DNA of 64,000 bases from Orientallactaga sibirica (GCA_036365145.1 JAEOAD010002231.1:1178001-1242000); one strand, 5' to 3'. Numbered from the stretch's first letter, positions 10,441 through 21,860 are shown. The notes: generated from the letters alone by a model not told the origin. Numbers and translations are program-made.

Positions 10441-11025
10441 AGAAAATAACCAATGACTCACTTCAAACTTTAGCCATTGATGAAATCATGCTGATGTGAC
10501 CATTCAGCTTTCTCATCTGTTTGATACAAACAGTTATGATGTGTGCAGGTGCTGCATGGAGACAGTTACAATGGAATGCGAGGTGCAGATGTGCATAAGA
10601 CAGACAGATGTGGGATGGCCAGCAACAAAGCCAAGTAGACCCTTGCTGTTCTCTGGCAGACTTTTAGGCTGCCATGCAGTCTTGACTCTCACTTGTCACA
10701 CTCCCAAGTGAGTGACATAGGTTATGTGAGTGTGTTCTGCCATTCTCAGAGTAACCTGAGACTCGGGAAAGTCAGACAGGACGAGTTTGAATAGGAGCTA
10801 GAGAGGGGGCTTTTAGAGTCACTGCACTGCCCTGAACAAACTTCCTCCTGAGCCCCACTTGCATACCTTTGGTGAGGTTTTTCCTCCAAAGGCCCTTTCC
10901 CTGAACTCTCCTGCAGGTAAAATCCTTCTTGTGTTTTCTGACCTCTACCCTCAGAAACTGAGATGGCCCCCTCCCTTATTGTCCAGTGGATCTTAGCCTT
11001 CCAGCTCCATTATACCACTTGTTTA
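10441..11025. other. Unassigned stretch
   Basis: About 585 bases of mixed composition with no recognised repeat, exon or RNA gene. Confidence 0.45.
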
Positions 11026-11041
11026 ATTTCTGCTTTCTTTT

Positions 11042-11251
11042 TTTTAAATGTATTTATTTATTTGAGAGAAGGAAAGAGGTAGAATGAGAGAGAGCATAGG
11101 CACCCCAAGACTTCCAGCCACTGCAAACGAACTCCAGATGCATGCACCACCTTGTGCACCTACCTGGCTTACGTGTGTCCTGGGGAATCAAACCAAGGTT
11201 CTTTGGCTGTGCAGGCAAGCACCTTAACTGTTAAGCCATCTCTCCAGCTCT
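11042..11251 (-). mobile_element. DIP-like tRNA-derived SINE
   Basis: Minus-strand copy bounded by the TSD atttctgctttctttt at 11026-11041 and atttctgcgttctttt at 11252-11267 (15 of 16 match). Confidence 0.9.
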
Positions 11252-11549
11252 ATTTCTGCGTTCTTTTCTTCATGGAGTATTTGAAAACATAGCCCAAGTC
11301 ATTTGCAATTTTATATCTACTGGTTCCTGACACCATCCCAGACATATTGCGGGTAGAATTAATAGTAGAATGTTTATCTCAGAGAAATCTAAGGGCTCAA
11401 GATATGTTAGGTTTGGTCTACATACATCCCATAAAAATAATAAATAAATTATGAACATTAACAGCTTCAGAGTTTTCACAGAAAAGAATGGCATGCTGGC
11501 TCTGGCTTCTCCAAAACTCACAAGATGCTGCCACATTGGACTTGACTCC

Positions 11550-11759
11550 CACACATAGCAGTGAGTTCAATTTGAATCCCACACATAGCAGTGAGCTTGG
11601 ATTGAATCTCGCACACAGCACTGAGGTGGAATTGCATCCCACACACAGCACTGAAGTGGATTTGCATCCCACACATAACAGTGAGCTGGAATTGAATCTT
11701 GCACACAGCACTGAGGTGGAATTGCATCCCGCACATAGCAGTGGGCTGGAATTGAGTAG
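11550..11759 (+). repeat. Minisatellite: seven 30-bp units
   Basis: Seven contiguous 30-base units start at 11550, 11580, 11610, 11640, 11670, 11700 and 11730. There are two variants: A (catagcagtgag ... gaatcc/t) and B (cacagcactgaggtggaatt, gcatcc), in the order A A B B A B A. The spacing is exact, with no indels. Because 30 is divisible by 3, several frames stay open on both strands, so the resulting 10-residue peptide repeats are not evidence of a gene. Confidence 0.93.
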
Positions 11760-12904
11760 TGGTTCAGCCTCTTTGGGCAAGGCATTCACTGAGATTTGCC
11801 CTAATCTCTAGAGTTGGCTTACGTATTTCTGTCCTATACCATACCCTCTTTGCTCATCTATGAAAATCTTTTCACATTAGTAGGATTTGATTTTGCACTC
11901 CTGATCCTACCAGGCCAAGATATTCGAGCCTCCTTGATGTTCGGTTGACATTTCCAGCTTGTGCCACTGTGGTTTTCCCATCAACCAATTTTTGTTATAC
12001 CCTCACCTCACTCCCTCAGTCTATTCTCAAAGGACCTAGAAAGTAGGAACAAGGAAAAGAAAGATTGTCTTTTTTCTGGTGCATCAACTGTTGGCTCTGG
12101 TGAGCAGCGGATACGGGCTAAGATGGGCAAACAAGACCACTAGAACAGCAGCTCCGTGTGTGAGCCAGCAAAGGCCCTTCTGCTTTGCATAACACGTTTC
12201 TACTGACCACTGCAGAGTCTCTGGGGAATCTTCACTCCTGGAACTTCCTTTCGGCAACAGTAGCGCCCTGTCTAAGGGAATGAGGAATGGAATATGATCA
12301 TCTCCTACATACGCTGCCATGAGGTTTTAGAGGACTGCACTGGCATGAGCTTTCAGCATTGAAAAAATAAATGAAAGCTCTCTGGAAATAATAAGAGCCC
12401 TGTGTCCTGGAGCCCCGAGCATATTAATCCCAGGCCATTAGTCATCCGAGCTGAGAAGTTTTCTCTTCTCTCTTTGCTGTGCCTGGAATGATATGACACA
12501 GACCCTGAGCCTGAAAGTGGTAGGACACCTAGCTCAGGGACACTAAAGAGGTTGTTCCACCACCTCAAGGTGAGGTGAGTCCCTCACTGGGTGTTCCTAT
12601 GCATGATGGTTGCGGAGCACAGGTTATATTTCATGACCCCCTTAATGTTTGGATCTGAAGCATAAGAACACAAACCCCATGGACTGAGAATTTATATTCC
12701 CACAATTCCATTATGATCTCACAGACATCTGAAACAGGAGGCCCTGCGCTGTGTTTATTTTACACGTGGGGGTATTTCAACTGAGCAGCCTGCTAAGGTC
12801 AACATTCTCATCAATACCCATTATAACTTGAAGCCAGGTTTTTTTTTTTCTTTTATTCCTGATCCACAAAGCCCTGGATCTTACCTATAATTCTCTATTG
12901 TATC
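11760..12904. other. Unassigned stretch
   Basis: About 1.1 kb with no repeat recognised. The part at 12350-12560 is balanced in composition and repeat-free and could hold a conserved element, but I have no alignment to show it. Confidence 0.4.
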
Positions 12905-13010
12905 CACATTCATGCATTTATTTCCCAAATATTTACTGAGTACCTGCTATATGCCATACACTGTTCCAAGTGCCGTATGTAAGGTGGAAAGCCCGGGTCC
13001 ACGTCCCTGC
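12905..13010 (+). mobile_element. Ancient mammalian interspersed repeat fragment
   Basis: The stretch 'caaatatttactgagtacct' then 'gctatatgccatacactgtt' resembles a motif common in very old mammalian repeats. The family (L2-, L3- or MIR-class) cannot be settled by eye. Confidence 0.45.
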
Positions 13011-14152
13011 CCTCCATCATTGCAGCGTGGCAGAACTTGTGTTACACTTGTGAAAACTACTCTTGGGAAGGCCTTATTTCTAGTATGCAGGGAAAAGATG
13101 AGTTTAGAGAGAGGTCTGAGCTTATTTACTCTATGTATATTTTAAAACTAAATTCAAAAGGCTAAGAAGTTCTTGCTGAACTTAAAAATGAAGTTGGGGT
13201 GTGTTTTATCAGTTTTCTCTGGAGGGGAAAAAATCCCCCAATTTTAATTCCCTTCTGAACTCAAGCACATGGTGAGATAAGGAGGGTGGAGTGATAAATC
13301 AACTCAGCTCTCTTGGGAGAAAAATTATAGTAATAAGCTTTTTTTAAAAAATGGTGATAATAATAAGCTATATGATTTCAAAGTGACTCACCACCACCCC
13401 TTTTTTTTTTTTTTTTTTTTGACAACTGAAATTGATTTTGAAAGGAAAGGCTGTGGAGATTTTAGTAGAATACAATCCAGACATTCTAAATCTAAACCCT
13501 TTCACCAAAGACTGCAGCTCTGGAGACGCCTGGGCTCTGTTGATAATGCTCTATTCTGTGCCTGACATGCTACACTCACCACCACATGTCACTCAACATG
13601 GTGGAGAGGCCATAGATGAAGGAAATCAAGATGGACTGATATTAGACTGAAATCAGCATAGCTTGCTTTTACATTCCCAATAGTCTCAATAACTTCAAAG
13701 AAGCAGATATGAATATAATTAGTGAGCAGAACAAACACAGAGTGGAAAATAAATCTGGACCTTGTTTTATGAGCACCAATAGGATGGATTTCGAATTGCA
13801 GACATGTTTTCTGGCAAGTCTGTCTGCTCAGTCCTTCCCAAACAGTGCAGTGCTTTAGAGCAATTGAAGTTGCTTCAGTCTGGGTGCCCCTTAGGAAAAA
13901 ACTGCCTTGCCCAAATTACTTTGTACCCAACTAAACAGAGCCTTTGTACTTTGATGCATTCAGCCAGGACAAAATTTGTGTTTGAAACAGTATTGGGGTG
14001 AATCCTCCAACTACATCTCCATTTGGTTGCTTCTGTGAGCTAATCCTGCTTTAAAATATGGATATTCTTTGTACATAGACTTAACTGAATAACAACAATG
14101 CTCTGAGGTAATTCACATTTCTATTAGGAAAAGAAATAAGAACTCAAGCTGA
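13011..14152. other. Unassigned repeat-poor stretch
   Basis: No named repeat apart from a 20-base T run near 13400. The 13650-14130 part has several short AT-rich, homeodomain-like motifs. No exon is supported. Confidence 0.4.
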
Positions 14153-14308
14153 AACTGGGTGTAGTATCGCATGCCTGTAATCCCAGCACTCTCGAGGCTG
14201 AGGTAAGAGGATCATGGTGAGTTCAAGGTCAGCCCGGAACTCAAGAGTGAGTTCCAAGTCAGCCTGGGCTAGAGTGAGACCCTACCTTAAAAAAACAACA
14301 AAAAAATC
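14153..14308 (+). mobile_element. B1 SINE
   Basis: It reads actgggtgtagtatcgcatg, 'cctgtaatcccagcactctc', then 'gctagagtgagaccctacct' and an A-rich tail. An internal stretch near 14215-14260 (gagttcaaggtcagcccgga, 'gagttccaagtcagcctggg') looks partly duplicated. Confidence 0.88.
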
Positions 14309-14321
14309 ACCCACAGAACTC

Positions 14322-14522
14322 AGGCTGGAGAAATAGCTCAGCAGTTAAAGGGACATGCTTGCAAAGCCTGCCAGGCTGAGTTTGATTCCACAGTACCCAA
14401 GTAAAGCCAGATGCACAAAGTGACATAGGTGTCTGGAGTTCATTTGCAGTGGCAAGAGGCCCTGAGGTTTCTCTCTCTTCCTCTCTCTCTTCTTCCCTCT
14501 CTCTCTCTTAAAAATCAAATAA
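14322..14522 (+). mobile_element. DIP-like tRNA-derived SINE
   Basis: Head caggctggagaaatagctca, body 'aagccagatgcacaaagtga', then CT-rich sequence. It lies directly after the B1 and before another DIP copy. Confidence 0.85.
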
Positions 14523-14525
14523 CTC

Positions 14526-14803
14526 GGGCTGGAAAGATGGCTTAGTGGTTAAGGCGCCTGCCTCCTAAGCCTAAGAACGCCAGTTCCAATCTCCAGGTCC
14601 CACGTTTAGACAGATGCAAAGTGACACAAGGGCGCAATGCCGCACTTGACCACAAAGGGGTGCATGCTTCTGGATTTCATTCTCAGCGGCTGAGAGGCTG
14701 CTGGCATGCCCATCTATATCTGTCTTCCTCTCCCTTTCTCTCTGTCTCTCTCTGTGTCTCTCTCAAAAAAAATAATAAAAATAAAAAGAATAAAAAAAAA
14801 AAC
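14526..14803 (+). mobile_element. DIP-like SINE, body type III
   Basis: The body has the extra segment 'gtgacacaagggcgcaatgc' and 'gaccacaaaggggtgcatgc', then 'cggctgagaggctgctggca'. The copies at 33184 and 49333 share it. The tail is poly-A with AAT units rather than the caaataaataaa form. Confidence 0.85.
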
Positions 14804-14954
14804 TCTTGCTAGGGAGTGTATTCTAACGCTAGTAACAATAAGTTCTGAGCTGTGACTCTAACTGCATGAGCTCTCTTATGGAAATCCCTCACACCTTCTG
14901 GTTCTTGGTGTCCTCATCAGAAGTAGGAGAATTAGTAAAAACAATGACACAGGT

Positions 14955-15120
14955 CTATGTGTTGGGTGCTCACTGTGTAGTAGACCCACCCTGTACTAGC
15001 AGTTCATATACTAATCTAACACTTCTGACAGTTCCAAGTGGAGGCTTGATTTTACTTCCTTTTTGTAGATGAAGAAGCAGAAGTTCAGCCAGATACAATG
15101 ACCAACTTGTGCTTTTTATA
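14955..15120 (-). mobile_element. MIR fragment
   Basis: The stretch with 'tgtgttgggtgctcactgtg', 'ctaatctaacacttctgaca' and 'tgtagatgaagaagcagaag' fits the reverse complement of the MIR core (shrinking transcript size, 'ttttacagatgaggaaac' motif). Strongly diverged. Confidence 0.6.
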
Positions 15121-15299
15121 TATAAGAAAGGCATTATTTGAAGTAAAACAGTCTACTCCAGATCTGTCATTCTCAACCAGTATTGTGAAGCTGGCAGCCT
15201 GGAGGTATCAGGCAGGAGACCTGGCTGGCTGAGTTGACTTGCTCTTTAACAGTGGCTTCATCCTAGAATAGTAATGATAACCTTTTCTCATTACCTGTT

Positions 15300-15868
15300 A
15301 ATGTATAGTCACTTTTCTCATTGCTTGACAAGATACCCAACAAAAGCAATGGAAGGAAGGAAAGAAGGAGGGAAGGAAGGAAGGAGGGAAGGAAGGAAGG
15401 AGGGAAGGAAGGAAGGAGGGAAGGAAGGAAGGAGGGAAGGAAGGAAGGAAGGAAGGAAGGAAGGAAGGAAGGAAGGAAGGAAGGAAGGAAGGAAGGAAGG
15501 GCAGGAGGAAGGGAAATGAGGGCGGGCAGGCTTATTTTGGTTCATGGTTTGAGGTGCAGTCCATTGTGGTCAGAAGGTGTGATCTCAAGAGAAGTTCTAG
15601 CTATGGCAGCAGGAGTGGGAAGCAGCTGTCACATTATGTCAGAGGTCAGGAGGTTGAGCTGAATGTTGGTTCTCTATTGGCTTACTTTTTTTCCCCCTTT
15701 TTATCAACACAAGACCCTAGTCCTTGGGATGGTGTCACTCTCATTCAGAGTGGGTCATCCCTCTTCAGTAAAACCTCTCTCCAAACACTCCCATAGATAT
15801 GCTCAGAGTTGTGTCTTCTAGGTGATTCTAAATCCATCTCAGGATGACAATGAAAATTAACCATGATA
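15300..15868 (-). mobile_element. L1 3' UTR segment (Lx-like), minus strand
   Basis: Reverse complement of the L1 end type at 51320-51865. Landmarks: 'cttgacaagatacccaacaa' then 'aagcaatggaagga', 'ggcttattttggttcatggt', 'gcagtccattgtggtcagaa', 'gggatggtgtcactctcatt' and 'ggtgattctaaatcc' at the far end. A GGAA microsatellite has grown within it. Confidence 0.75.
15351..15516 (+). repeat. (GGAA)n microsatellite with a 16-bp higher-order unit
   Basis: The left half contains four copies of a 16-base unit (aggaaggaaggaggga) and the right half is pure GGAA, ending at about 15500 with a degenerate edge. The position corresponds to the short GGAA run of the host L1 3' UTR. Confidence 0.95.
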
Positions 15869-16700
15869 ACTTGCAAAAGTCAAGAAGAAATCAATGGCAA
15901 ATTGTGACCATTTCTTTGTATGTGCTAGTACTTAAACCAATGGGCAAAAACAAAGTTCCCTTTAATCTTTTAATTATAGCTTACCTACATCATGAGTTAC
16001 TATATATTAGTCCTACTGCTCCTAAGCCCTTCTTTGTCCACTGTGGCTAATTTAAGTGATTAATTATTCAGGTGTAATCTATCAGGGGTATTCAATAAAA
16101 ACGAGTGTTTTGGAAATTATTCATGAACATAAACTGTGGAATTGATCCAAAGCATTTTGACTTTGGAGTGACATAAAACACTAGAACGTTCACTTTGATT
16201 TGTCCCCTTCACTTGTTTGTGCCCTATGGTGTCGAATACTTGATGCTGGTAACAACCCTTTTTCTAAACTATCTGCCCTCCAAGGACTTCAGGGACAGGA
16301 ATTTATCCAGAAAATGTTCTGGCAAGCAGTCATATTACTAGACTTAAACAATGAGAAAGAAAAAACAATTGGTCCAGTGATTTGTCAGGAAAGACACAGA
16401 CATGTCTTGCTAGTCTTTCTTTTAAACTAGTTGCAATAGGGAAATTGCAGGACAAAGATGTATAGACCATGATCCAAGTTGCTAACCATATAGCAAGAAG
16501 GAAGAGGCACACTAGAGATGCTGGGGTCATGTGGCTCCACCTAGAGTGTGACCTTTGTAAAGGGCTGAGGTTGAAAGACCCTCTGGGTGCTCTGCCTGAC
16601 AACTGCAGTGGGGTAGGATTAAAAACTTTTGACCTTGGCCAAATGGGACAAAACAGCAGCTCATATTAGTGCACCCATAGTCTTTTTTTTATGTGGTGAG
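15869..16700. other. Unassigned stretch
   Basis: About 830 bases with no named repeat and no supported exon. Old L1 or MaLR remnants are possible. Confidence 0.4.
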
Positions 16701-16714
16701 AAAATCTCAGATCT

Positions 16715-16876
16715 AAGCCAAGTGTGATGGCTCACATCTATAATGCCAGCATTCAGGAAGTTGAGGTAGGAGGATCACTGGGAGTTCCAGGTGCCTGGAT
16801 TATAGTGAGCTCCAGGTTAGCCTTGGCTAGAGTGAGACCTTGCCTCCAAAACCACACCAAACTAAAACAGACAAAC
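16715..16876 (+). mobile_element. B1 SINE with intact TSD
   Basis: The 14-bp duplication aaaatctcagatct at 16701-16714 and 16877-16890 is exact. The body reads aagccaagtgtgatggctca to 'ctagagtgagaccttgcctc' and an A-rich tail. Confidence 0.93.
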
Positions 16877-16925
16877 AAAATCTCAGATCTGCTCAGGATT
16901 TTTTAAATTGGCAAAAAATGTGTAC

Positions 16926-17222
16926 TGTGTGTGTGTGTGTGTGTTGTATGTAAACGTGCTCAGAGGTGAACAAAGGCCAGAGGAGAAAGTGTGTGTCCTT
17001 CCTCTCACTAGAATCTCTCTCTGAAAGCAGGTCTGTGGTTTTTATGAGTCTCAAAGATTCTCTGGTCTTTGTTCTCCACAGGACTGGGTTTACAAATGTG
17101 CGTGGTCATGCCTCAGTGTTTACATGAGTCTTGCGGATTAGAACTTGGGCAATCTCAAGCCCTTCCAGGCCCTTGTGCTCTGCCTCAAGTGTTCTTACCC
17201 ACTGAACCATCTCCCCAACCCT
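16926..17222 (-). mobile_element. B4/RSINE1-type composite SINE
   Basis: Minus-strand copy with a (TG)n run at 16926-16944 as the tail, B1-like middle around 'ggactgggtttacaaatgtg', and the tRNA-like end 'ttacccactgaaccatctcc'. Diverged. Confidence 0.7.
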
Positions 17223-18319
17223 GGTAGTTTTTACTGACAGACTCAATGAGGGGATCCTGGAAGTCTTTGTCCCACCATTATTTTATGTGTTAGTCCTCTT
17301 TCAGGGATGCCAACAAGAGCAGAGGTGATTCAGGGATTACCAACCATTGAGACTTGGGGTCCTGTTGAAGGAGCCTGAAGCACTCTCCCACTGAAATCTG
17401 CAAAGTCCTTGCTCCATCAGGTCCTCTGAGAGAGGGTACTGCCGCCTCACTCCTGCTCTTCTCTGTGCCCTTGGCCCCTTACTCCAGCAGCGGAGGAGGA
17501 CTTGGCCCGCTGCTGTAGGCTCATATCCCATCCTCACCTTTGGCAACACCACGGACACAAAGCATCTGAGGATGGGGTTGGAGAGAGCAAGGGCTGAGAT
17601 CTACAAGGTGGGATGAAAGGGTAGGGAGGGGCTGAGAGGCAGCCGGAGGTGGGGAGGAAGTGGATCCGTGGAGCCATAGCAAGAAGAGCCTTTGCAGGCA
17701 GGAATCCAACCTCTGGCGGGCAGTGGTGGGGCATGCACCTAACCAGGTGTCAGGGTAAAGGCTTCTGTAGAGCTGGCTGAGCCACTCCTCTGAGACTCAC
17801 CGAAATGATGGGCTTTCCTGAGTAGGAATTAAAACTTCAACAGTGTCTCCGTCGTGCTTTCACCAGGGTAAGCTAAGGCAAAATGCAATCGCAGTGAAGG
17901 CTGCTAAGAAATGAGGAGGTGGCCTGGCTGCCCTACCACGGATCTGTCTTCCCCCACTTGGCTCTGTGATGGTTTCTATCCACTTCTGATCATCATCATT
18001 CCTCTCTTTGCTTGATAACCTTACGAGTTCTAAGAATATTATCTGAACCCCAAATTCCATTTTTTATTTTCTTACAGAAACGAAAGGGGGAGTGTCCTTA
18101 AGATGGCACATTCTTCTCCTAAAAGGAATCATGGAAAAGCGTGGATGGTTTTCAAGATCTAGGGAAAGCAATCAACCCAGAGCCAACCCTAGCCTGCTTT
18201 GGATGCAGTGGGCATTTTCTGTCTCTTCTCTACCTCAGGGTTTCCACCTGGGGGTGGGGGAGAAATGAAATAATGACACTTACTAATCTCAGAGTGGCAA
18301 TTGGTGGGATTGAACAGTG
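17223..18319. other. Unassigned repeat-poor stretch
   Basis: About 1.1 kb with no transposon I can recognise. Moderately GC-rich, with no exon that I can defend. Confidence 0.45.
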
Positions 18320-18860
18320 CCCTGAAAATGAGACTCCTCTGTGTAATGAAGCATTTCATTCAAAGACTCATTTGGCTAATAAAAACCCCGTTTTTCACTC
18401 GTGTTTGAAGCTTGCCCATTATTCTTTTGCATGTGGTTGTGACCAGCTTCCCGCGAGCCGTGGTCGCTTCTGAGGATGGATGTGAATGGCACTTATTAGG
18501 AAGGGAAGAGCTCATGAATTCAGATCATCCTTAATGCTGAAATGAGCTGTAATGAAGCCCTGAGATCAAAGTGCTTGAGGAGCAACGGCAGATGAATGGG
18601 CCACAGTGCTGGGCCTGGCTCGCTGTAGAAAAGGATTAGGAAACTTCACTTAAGTAGCCAGAAAGGTTTCCACAGGCGAGCATGCTATGCATTTAATTGT
18701 TTATGGGATTCGTGGACAAAAGACACTTTGACAGATACATAAGTAGTCTCCCTTGAGCAGATATCTTCCATTGGGAGAGAAAAGGCTTGAAATTAGTGGC
18801 AAAAGCAGAAGAGAAGCCATTTTCAATTCCCCAGGGGGTGGGACCAGGGGCAGAAAGATC
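18320..18860. promoter_or_regulatory. Candidate conserved non-coding element
   Basis: The block is repeat-free, has balanced composition and carries many homeodomain-like or Oct-like AT motifs, such as gctgtaatgaagccc, 'tgcatttaattgtttatggg' and 'ggctaataaaaacc'. This texture is typical of developmental enhancers. It is an inference from sequence texture alone; I have no alignment. Confidence 0.3.
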
Positions 18861-19033
18861 CAGAAAGAGGGGAATACAATGAAAACAGACATAGGCATGG
18901 CCCCTTTTTCCTCTACCCTCCAGAAGCATAGACCCTCCTTTCAAGGAAGAGCAGATCCCTCATTTTCTAAATACCCAGCCTGAGGCAACCCCTCACCTGA
19001 ATCACAGTGAGGGCCCCTCCCTGCCAGGCCTCT

Positions 19034-19036
<3 letters not shown>

Positions 19037-19087
<51 letters not shown>
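19037..19087 (+). repeat. (CAG)17 trinucleotide repeat
   Basis: Seventeen uninterrupted CAG units (51 bases). It falls in a plus-strand open stretch (19007-19213) that would give a 17-glutamine run, but I see no splice signals or flanking protein homology. Confidence 0.97.
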
Positions 19088-19089
<2 letters not shown>

Positions 19090-19870
19090 AGATGCAAAAT
19101 CAAAAGCAGATGCTGAGTTCCAAGTGCTCCAGCACTCCACTGTCCTTGAAAAGATGTCAAGGATTATCTGTGTGAGTCTCTGGAAAAGGCAGAGACGTTC
19201 ACTTCAAGGATGAATGACAGATGAGTACAAAGAGTTAATTTCAAACCAAGGAATCAAGCGAGCCCTGGGTTCTGCGACTGCTCCAGAAAGCCTTCTGTCT
19301 TAATGATAAAAATTTCAAAGCAGGGCCGATCTTTTGGAGGGGAATTCCACCTCTCACAGCTGCACAGTCTGCCCTGCAGTGCTGTGGCTTTCTCGCCCAC
19401 CTGCTCTTTGTACCGCAGTGTGGACTTCCCAGGGCTGACAGCGTGCCAAGCTGGCTGAGCCCACAGAAGAGCCTCCTCAGACTCCAGCCCCCCAAGTGTC
19501 AGAGCCCACACCACAAACCCCTGAGAAAGAGGCAAACTAACTCATTGGAGCCACATGACCACAGGGCGAAGCCACAGACTCCCTCTCACCTTGCAAAGGG
19601 TCTTTTTGACGTTCCTCTGGTTGGTCTGTTAACCCAACTGGGCTTTCCCCACTGCCTCTTTCAAAAGCAATTGCACCGAGAATGTTATTTGCAAGTTAAA
19701 AAATAAAAACATCACACCTGAAAAACCTTAAAGAAAATTCCTTCTATTCCAAGTACAACTTCTTAAGCAACTAGAGGACTTGATCTGCTTTCCCTGGGAT
19801 GGGGCTGAACTGTTTGTTTTGCCATAGCACCTGGCCATGACTTTCAAAGCTCCTCTTACTGTCTTTTGGT
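19088..19870. other. Unassigned repeat-poor stretch
   Basis: About 780 bases of unique-looking sequence. Open stretches on both strands at 19241-19706 show no family resemblance. Confidence 0.45.
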
Positions 19871-19885
19871 TCCTTGTTTCTTCTT

Positions 19886-20110
19886 ATATTTATAGATGTA
19901 TTTTGAATATTTTATTTATTTTTATTTGAGAGAGAGAAAAAGATGCAGCTAGAGGGAGAGAGAATGGGTACACCAGGGCCTCTAACCACTAACAAAAGAA
20001 CTGCAGACACACGCACCACCTTGTGCATCCTGCTTTACACGGGGCCTGGGGAATGGAACCTGGGTCCTTTGGCTTTGTCAGCAAACGCTCTAATGCCATC
20101 TCTCCTGCCC
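19886..20110 (-). mobile_element. DIP-like tRNA-derived SINE
   Basis: Minus-strand copy with an exact 15-bp TSD, tccttgtttcttctt at 19871-19885 and 20111-20125. Confidence 0.92.
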
Positions 20111-20125
20111 TCCTTGTTTCTTCTT

Positions 20126-21639
20126 TGTTCAAGACACCTAATTGTCATGTTCTGAAATTGAAATTGCTTGCTACACACTTGGTTATCCACAAAGAATTTG
20201 GAGATTAATGTAGGCGTCTACCTAATAGAGCAGCACGCTGCCCTGTCTTCCCGTGAGGACATCCATGGTTCTCTCAATGAGGGGATGCTAAGATCTGACC
20301 ATCGCAGTGAAATGCGCCTTGCTCCCCTCTGTAAAAAGATGTCTCAACCATGGGGATGTATGAGGTTCACTTACTTATTTCCTTCAGCAAAATAAATAAA
20401 TAAATAAATACATACATACATAAAAACATCGTGCCCAGCATTGAACCTGTTTTATAGTGCTGGTGCCTTGAACACAAGCACAGTTTGTTCTAAGCTAAAT
20501 TCAATAAAATATTCACATGACCTTTGTTCTTTTTTATCTCCCTCTCAATCTTAAATCTGTAATTGTCCACACTCTTCTACTTCTCTCACAGATGACCAAG
20601 CATCTCAAGATAAAGGATAAACAATTTATGTGCGTATCTTACGAGTGATGCCCTTAGCGATAAGGAACTAAGGACAGGGCTGCATTTGACCGAGCCTAAG
20701 GGAAGATGACCTGACACTATCACCCGAGAGCATCCAGCTCCACACACTGCAGTGTATCAATCTATGCTCAGACTGTGAGGAAGGCCAAGGTCGTTGTTTA
20801 TGCATCATGTAATCTAGAAAGGTACAAAATATAGACCACGAGTGGCAGACAGCAGTTTAAAGATTTTCTGGGCTGGCATGCTTCAGTAAAGCACCCACCT
20901 AATAGCTAAAACGCCACACTCCCAGGTTGGTTGGAGGAACTGAAATTTCAGGATGACCCCTTAGCTCTCACCTCTCTTCCAGCCCTAACTTTACACTCAC
21001 TAGTAAATGTCCTGCTACACAAACCAGCTGCCAGGCTGACAGACTTTTCAGGGCATCTTTCCGGGTCACAAGGACTTCAAGGTGGAGGGTTTTCCTCACA
21101 GTCACCTTCTCCCCCCCCCAATACTCAGGCAAAGCCAGCCTGCTTAAGTATGGGTTTAAAACACCATGCATAAACCTTGACGAATTCTCAGTTTACCTGA
21201 AGGTTTAAATATTTTCTTTGAATTATGGAAGCCTAATTACTGCCCCCCGAAGATCAAGAGCAACTAGTAATGTCTCAGGGTGAAGCTCTCTGCTGGGCCT
21301 TCTTTTGTCCTCATGCAGAGTCAGTTTCTCAGGAGCGTAAAGCAACACACCCTCCCACTTCACTGTGCTCTGGACTCATTCTGGACATAGCGCAGTAACA
21401 ACTTGGAACCACCAGATCTTTTAAGAATCTCAAAATTGTGTGATGAATGTTATCCAGATCTGCTTTGGATGTTCGGCTAGACTGGCTTATTCACTGAGTT
21501 CAGGCCCAGCACCACACGGGATACATAGGGACATAGGGGGTTAAAGCAGGAAGCAGATGAGCCCTTCTTATTTCCCATCCAACTCCAGGGCTGGACCTTA
21601 ATAGCTTATTAGACCCATCAGTATAATCCTACTTTCCTT
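20126..21639. other. Unassigned stretch
   Basis: About 1.5 kb without a named transposon. It includes a small AAAT/CATA simple repeat at 20391-20423 and a run of nine C at about 21111-21119. No exon is supported. Confidence 0.45.
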
Positions 21640-21860
21640 CCCTCAGTGATTGGCTTAGAGAAGGCACATGACCTGACTTGATCCAATGGAAGTGAAGTCC
21701 AGAAGTTTGCTGCTGATTGGGGAGAAATTCTTTCTCACTCTGGCCAGATGGGAGATGCAAATTATATAGGCATTAAAAATTAGCCTGGAAATAAATATAG
21801 TAACCCACCAGGACACCAGGGCTGAGAGAACCATAAAGAAATCGTCCTGATTGTTCAATC
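21640..21860. mobile_element. Possible ancient mammalian repeat
   Basis: The wording 'tgattggcttagagaaggca' then 'catgacctgacttgatccaa' and 'tgg' resembles a very common old mammalian repeat motif. I cannot name the family, so this call is weak. Confidence 0.3.

Noticed and set aside
11550..11759. CRISPR-like array
   Set aside because: Contiguous 30-bp units without spacers: a minisatellite.
11418..11811. Open frames on both strands with 10-residue repeats
   Set aside because: A 30-bp repeat with no indels keeps frames open automatically; no coding gene can be inferred without transcript data.
15274..15662. Open frames encoding KEGRKEGR-like repeats
   Set aside because: Simple translation of a GGAA microsatellite inside an L1 3' UTR.
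19007..19213. Polyglutamine open frame
   Set aside because: The frame is carried by the CAG repeat; the flanks are short, with no known protein similarity or splice sites.
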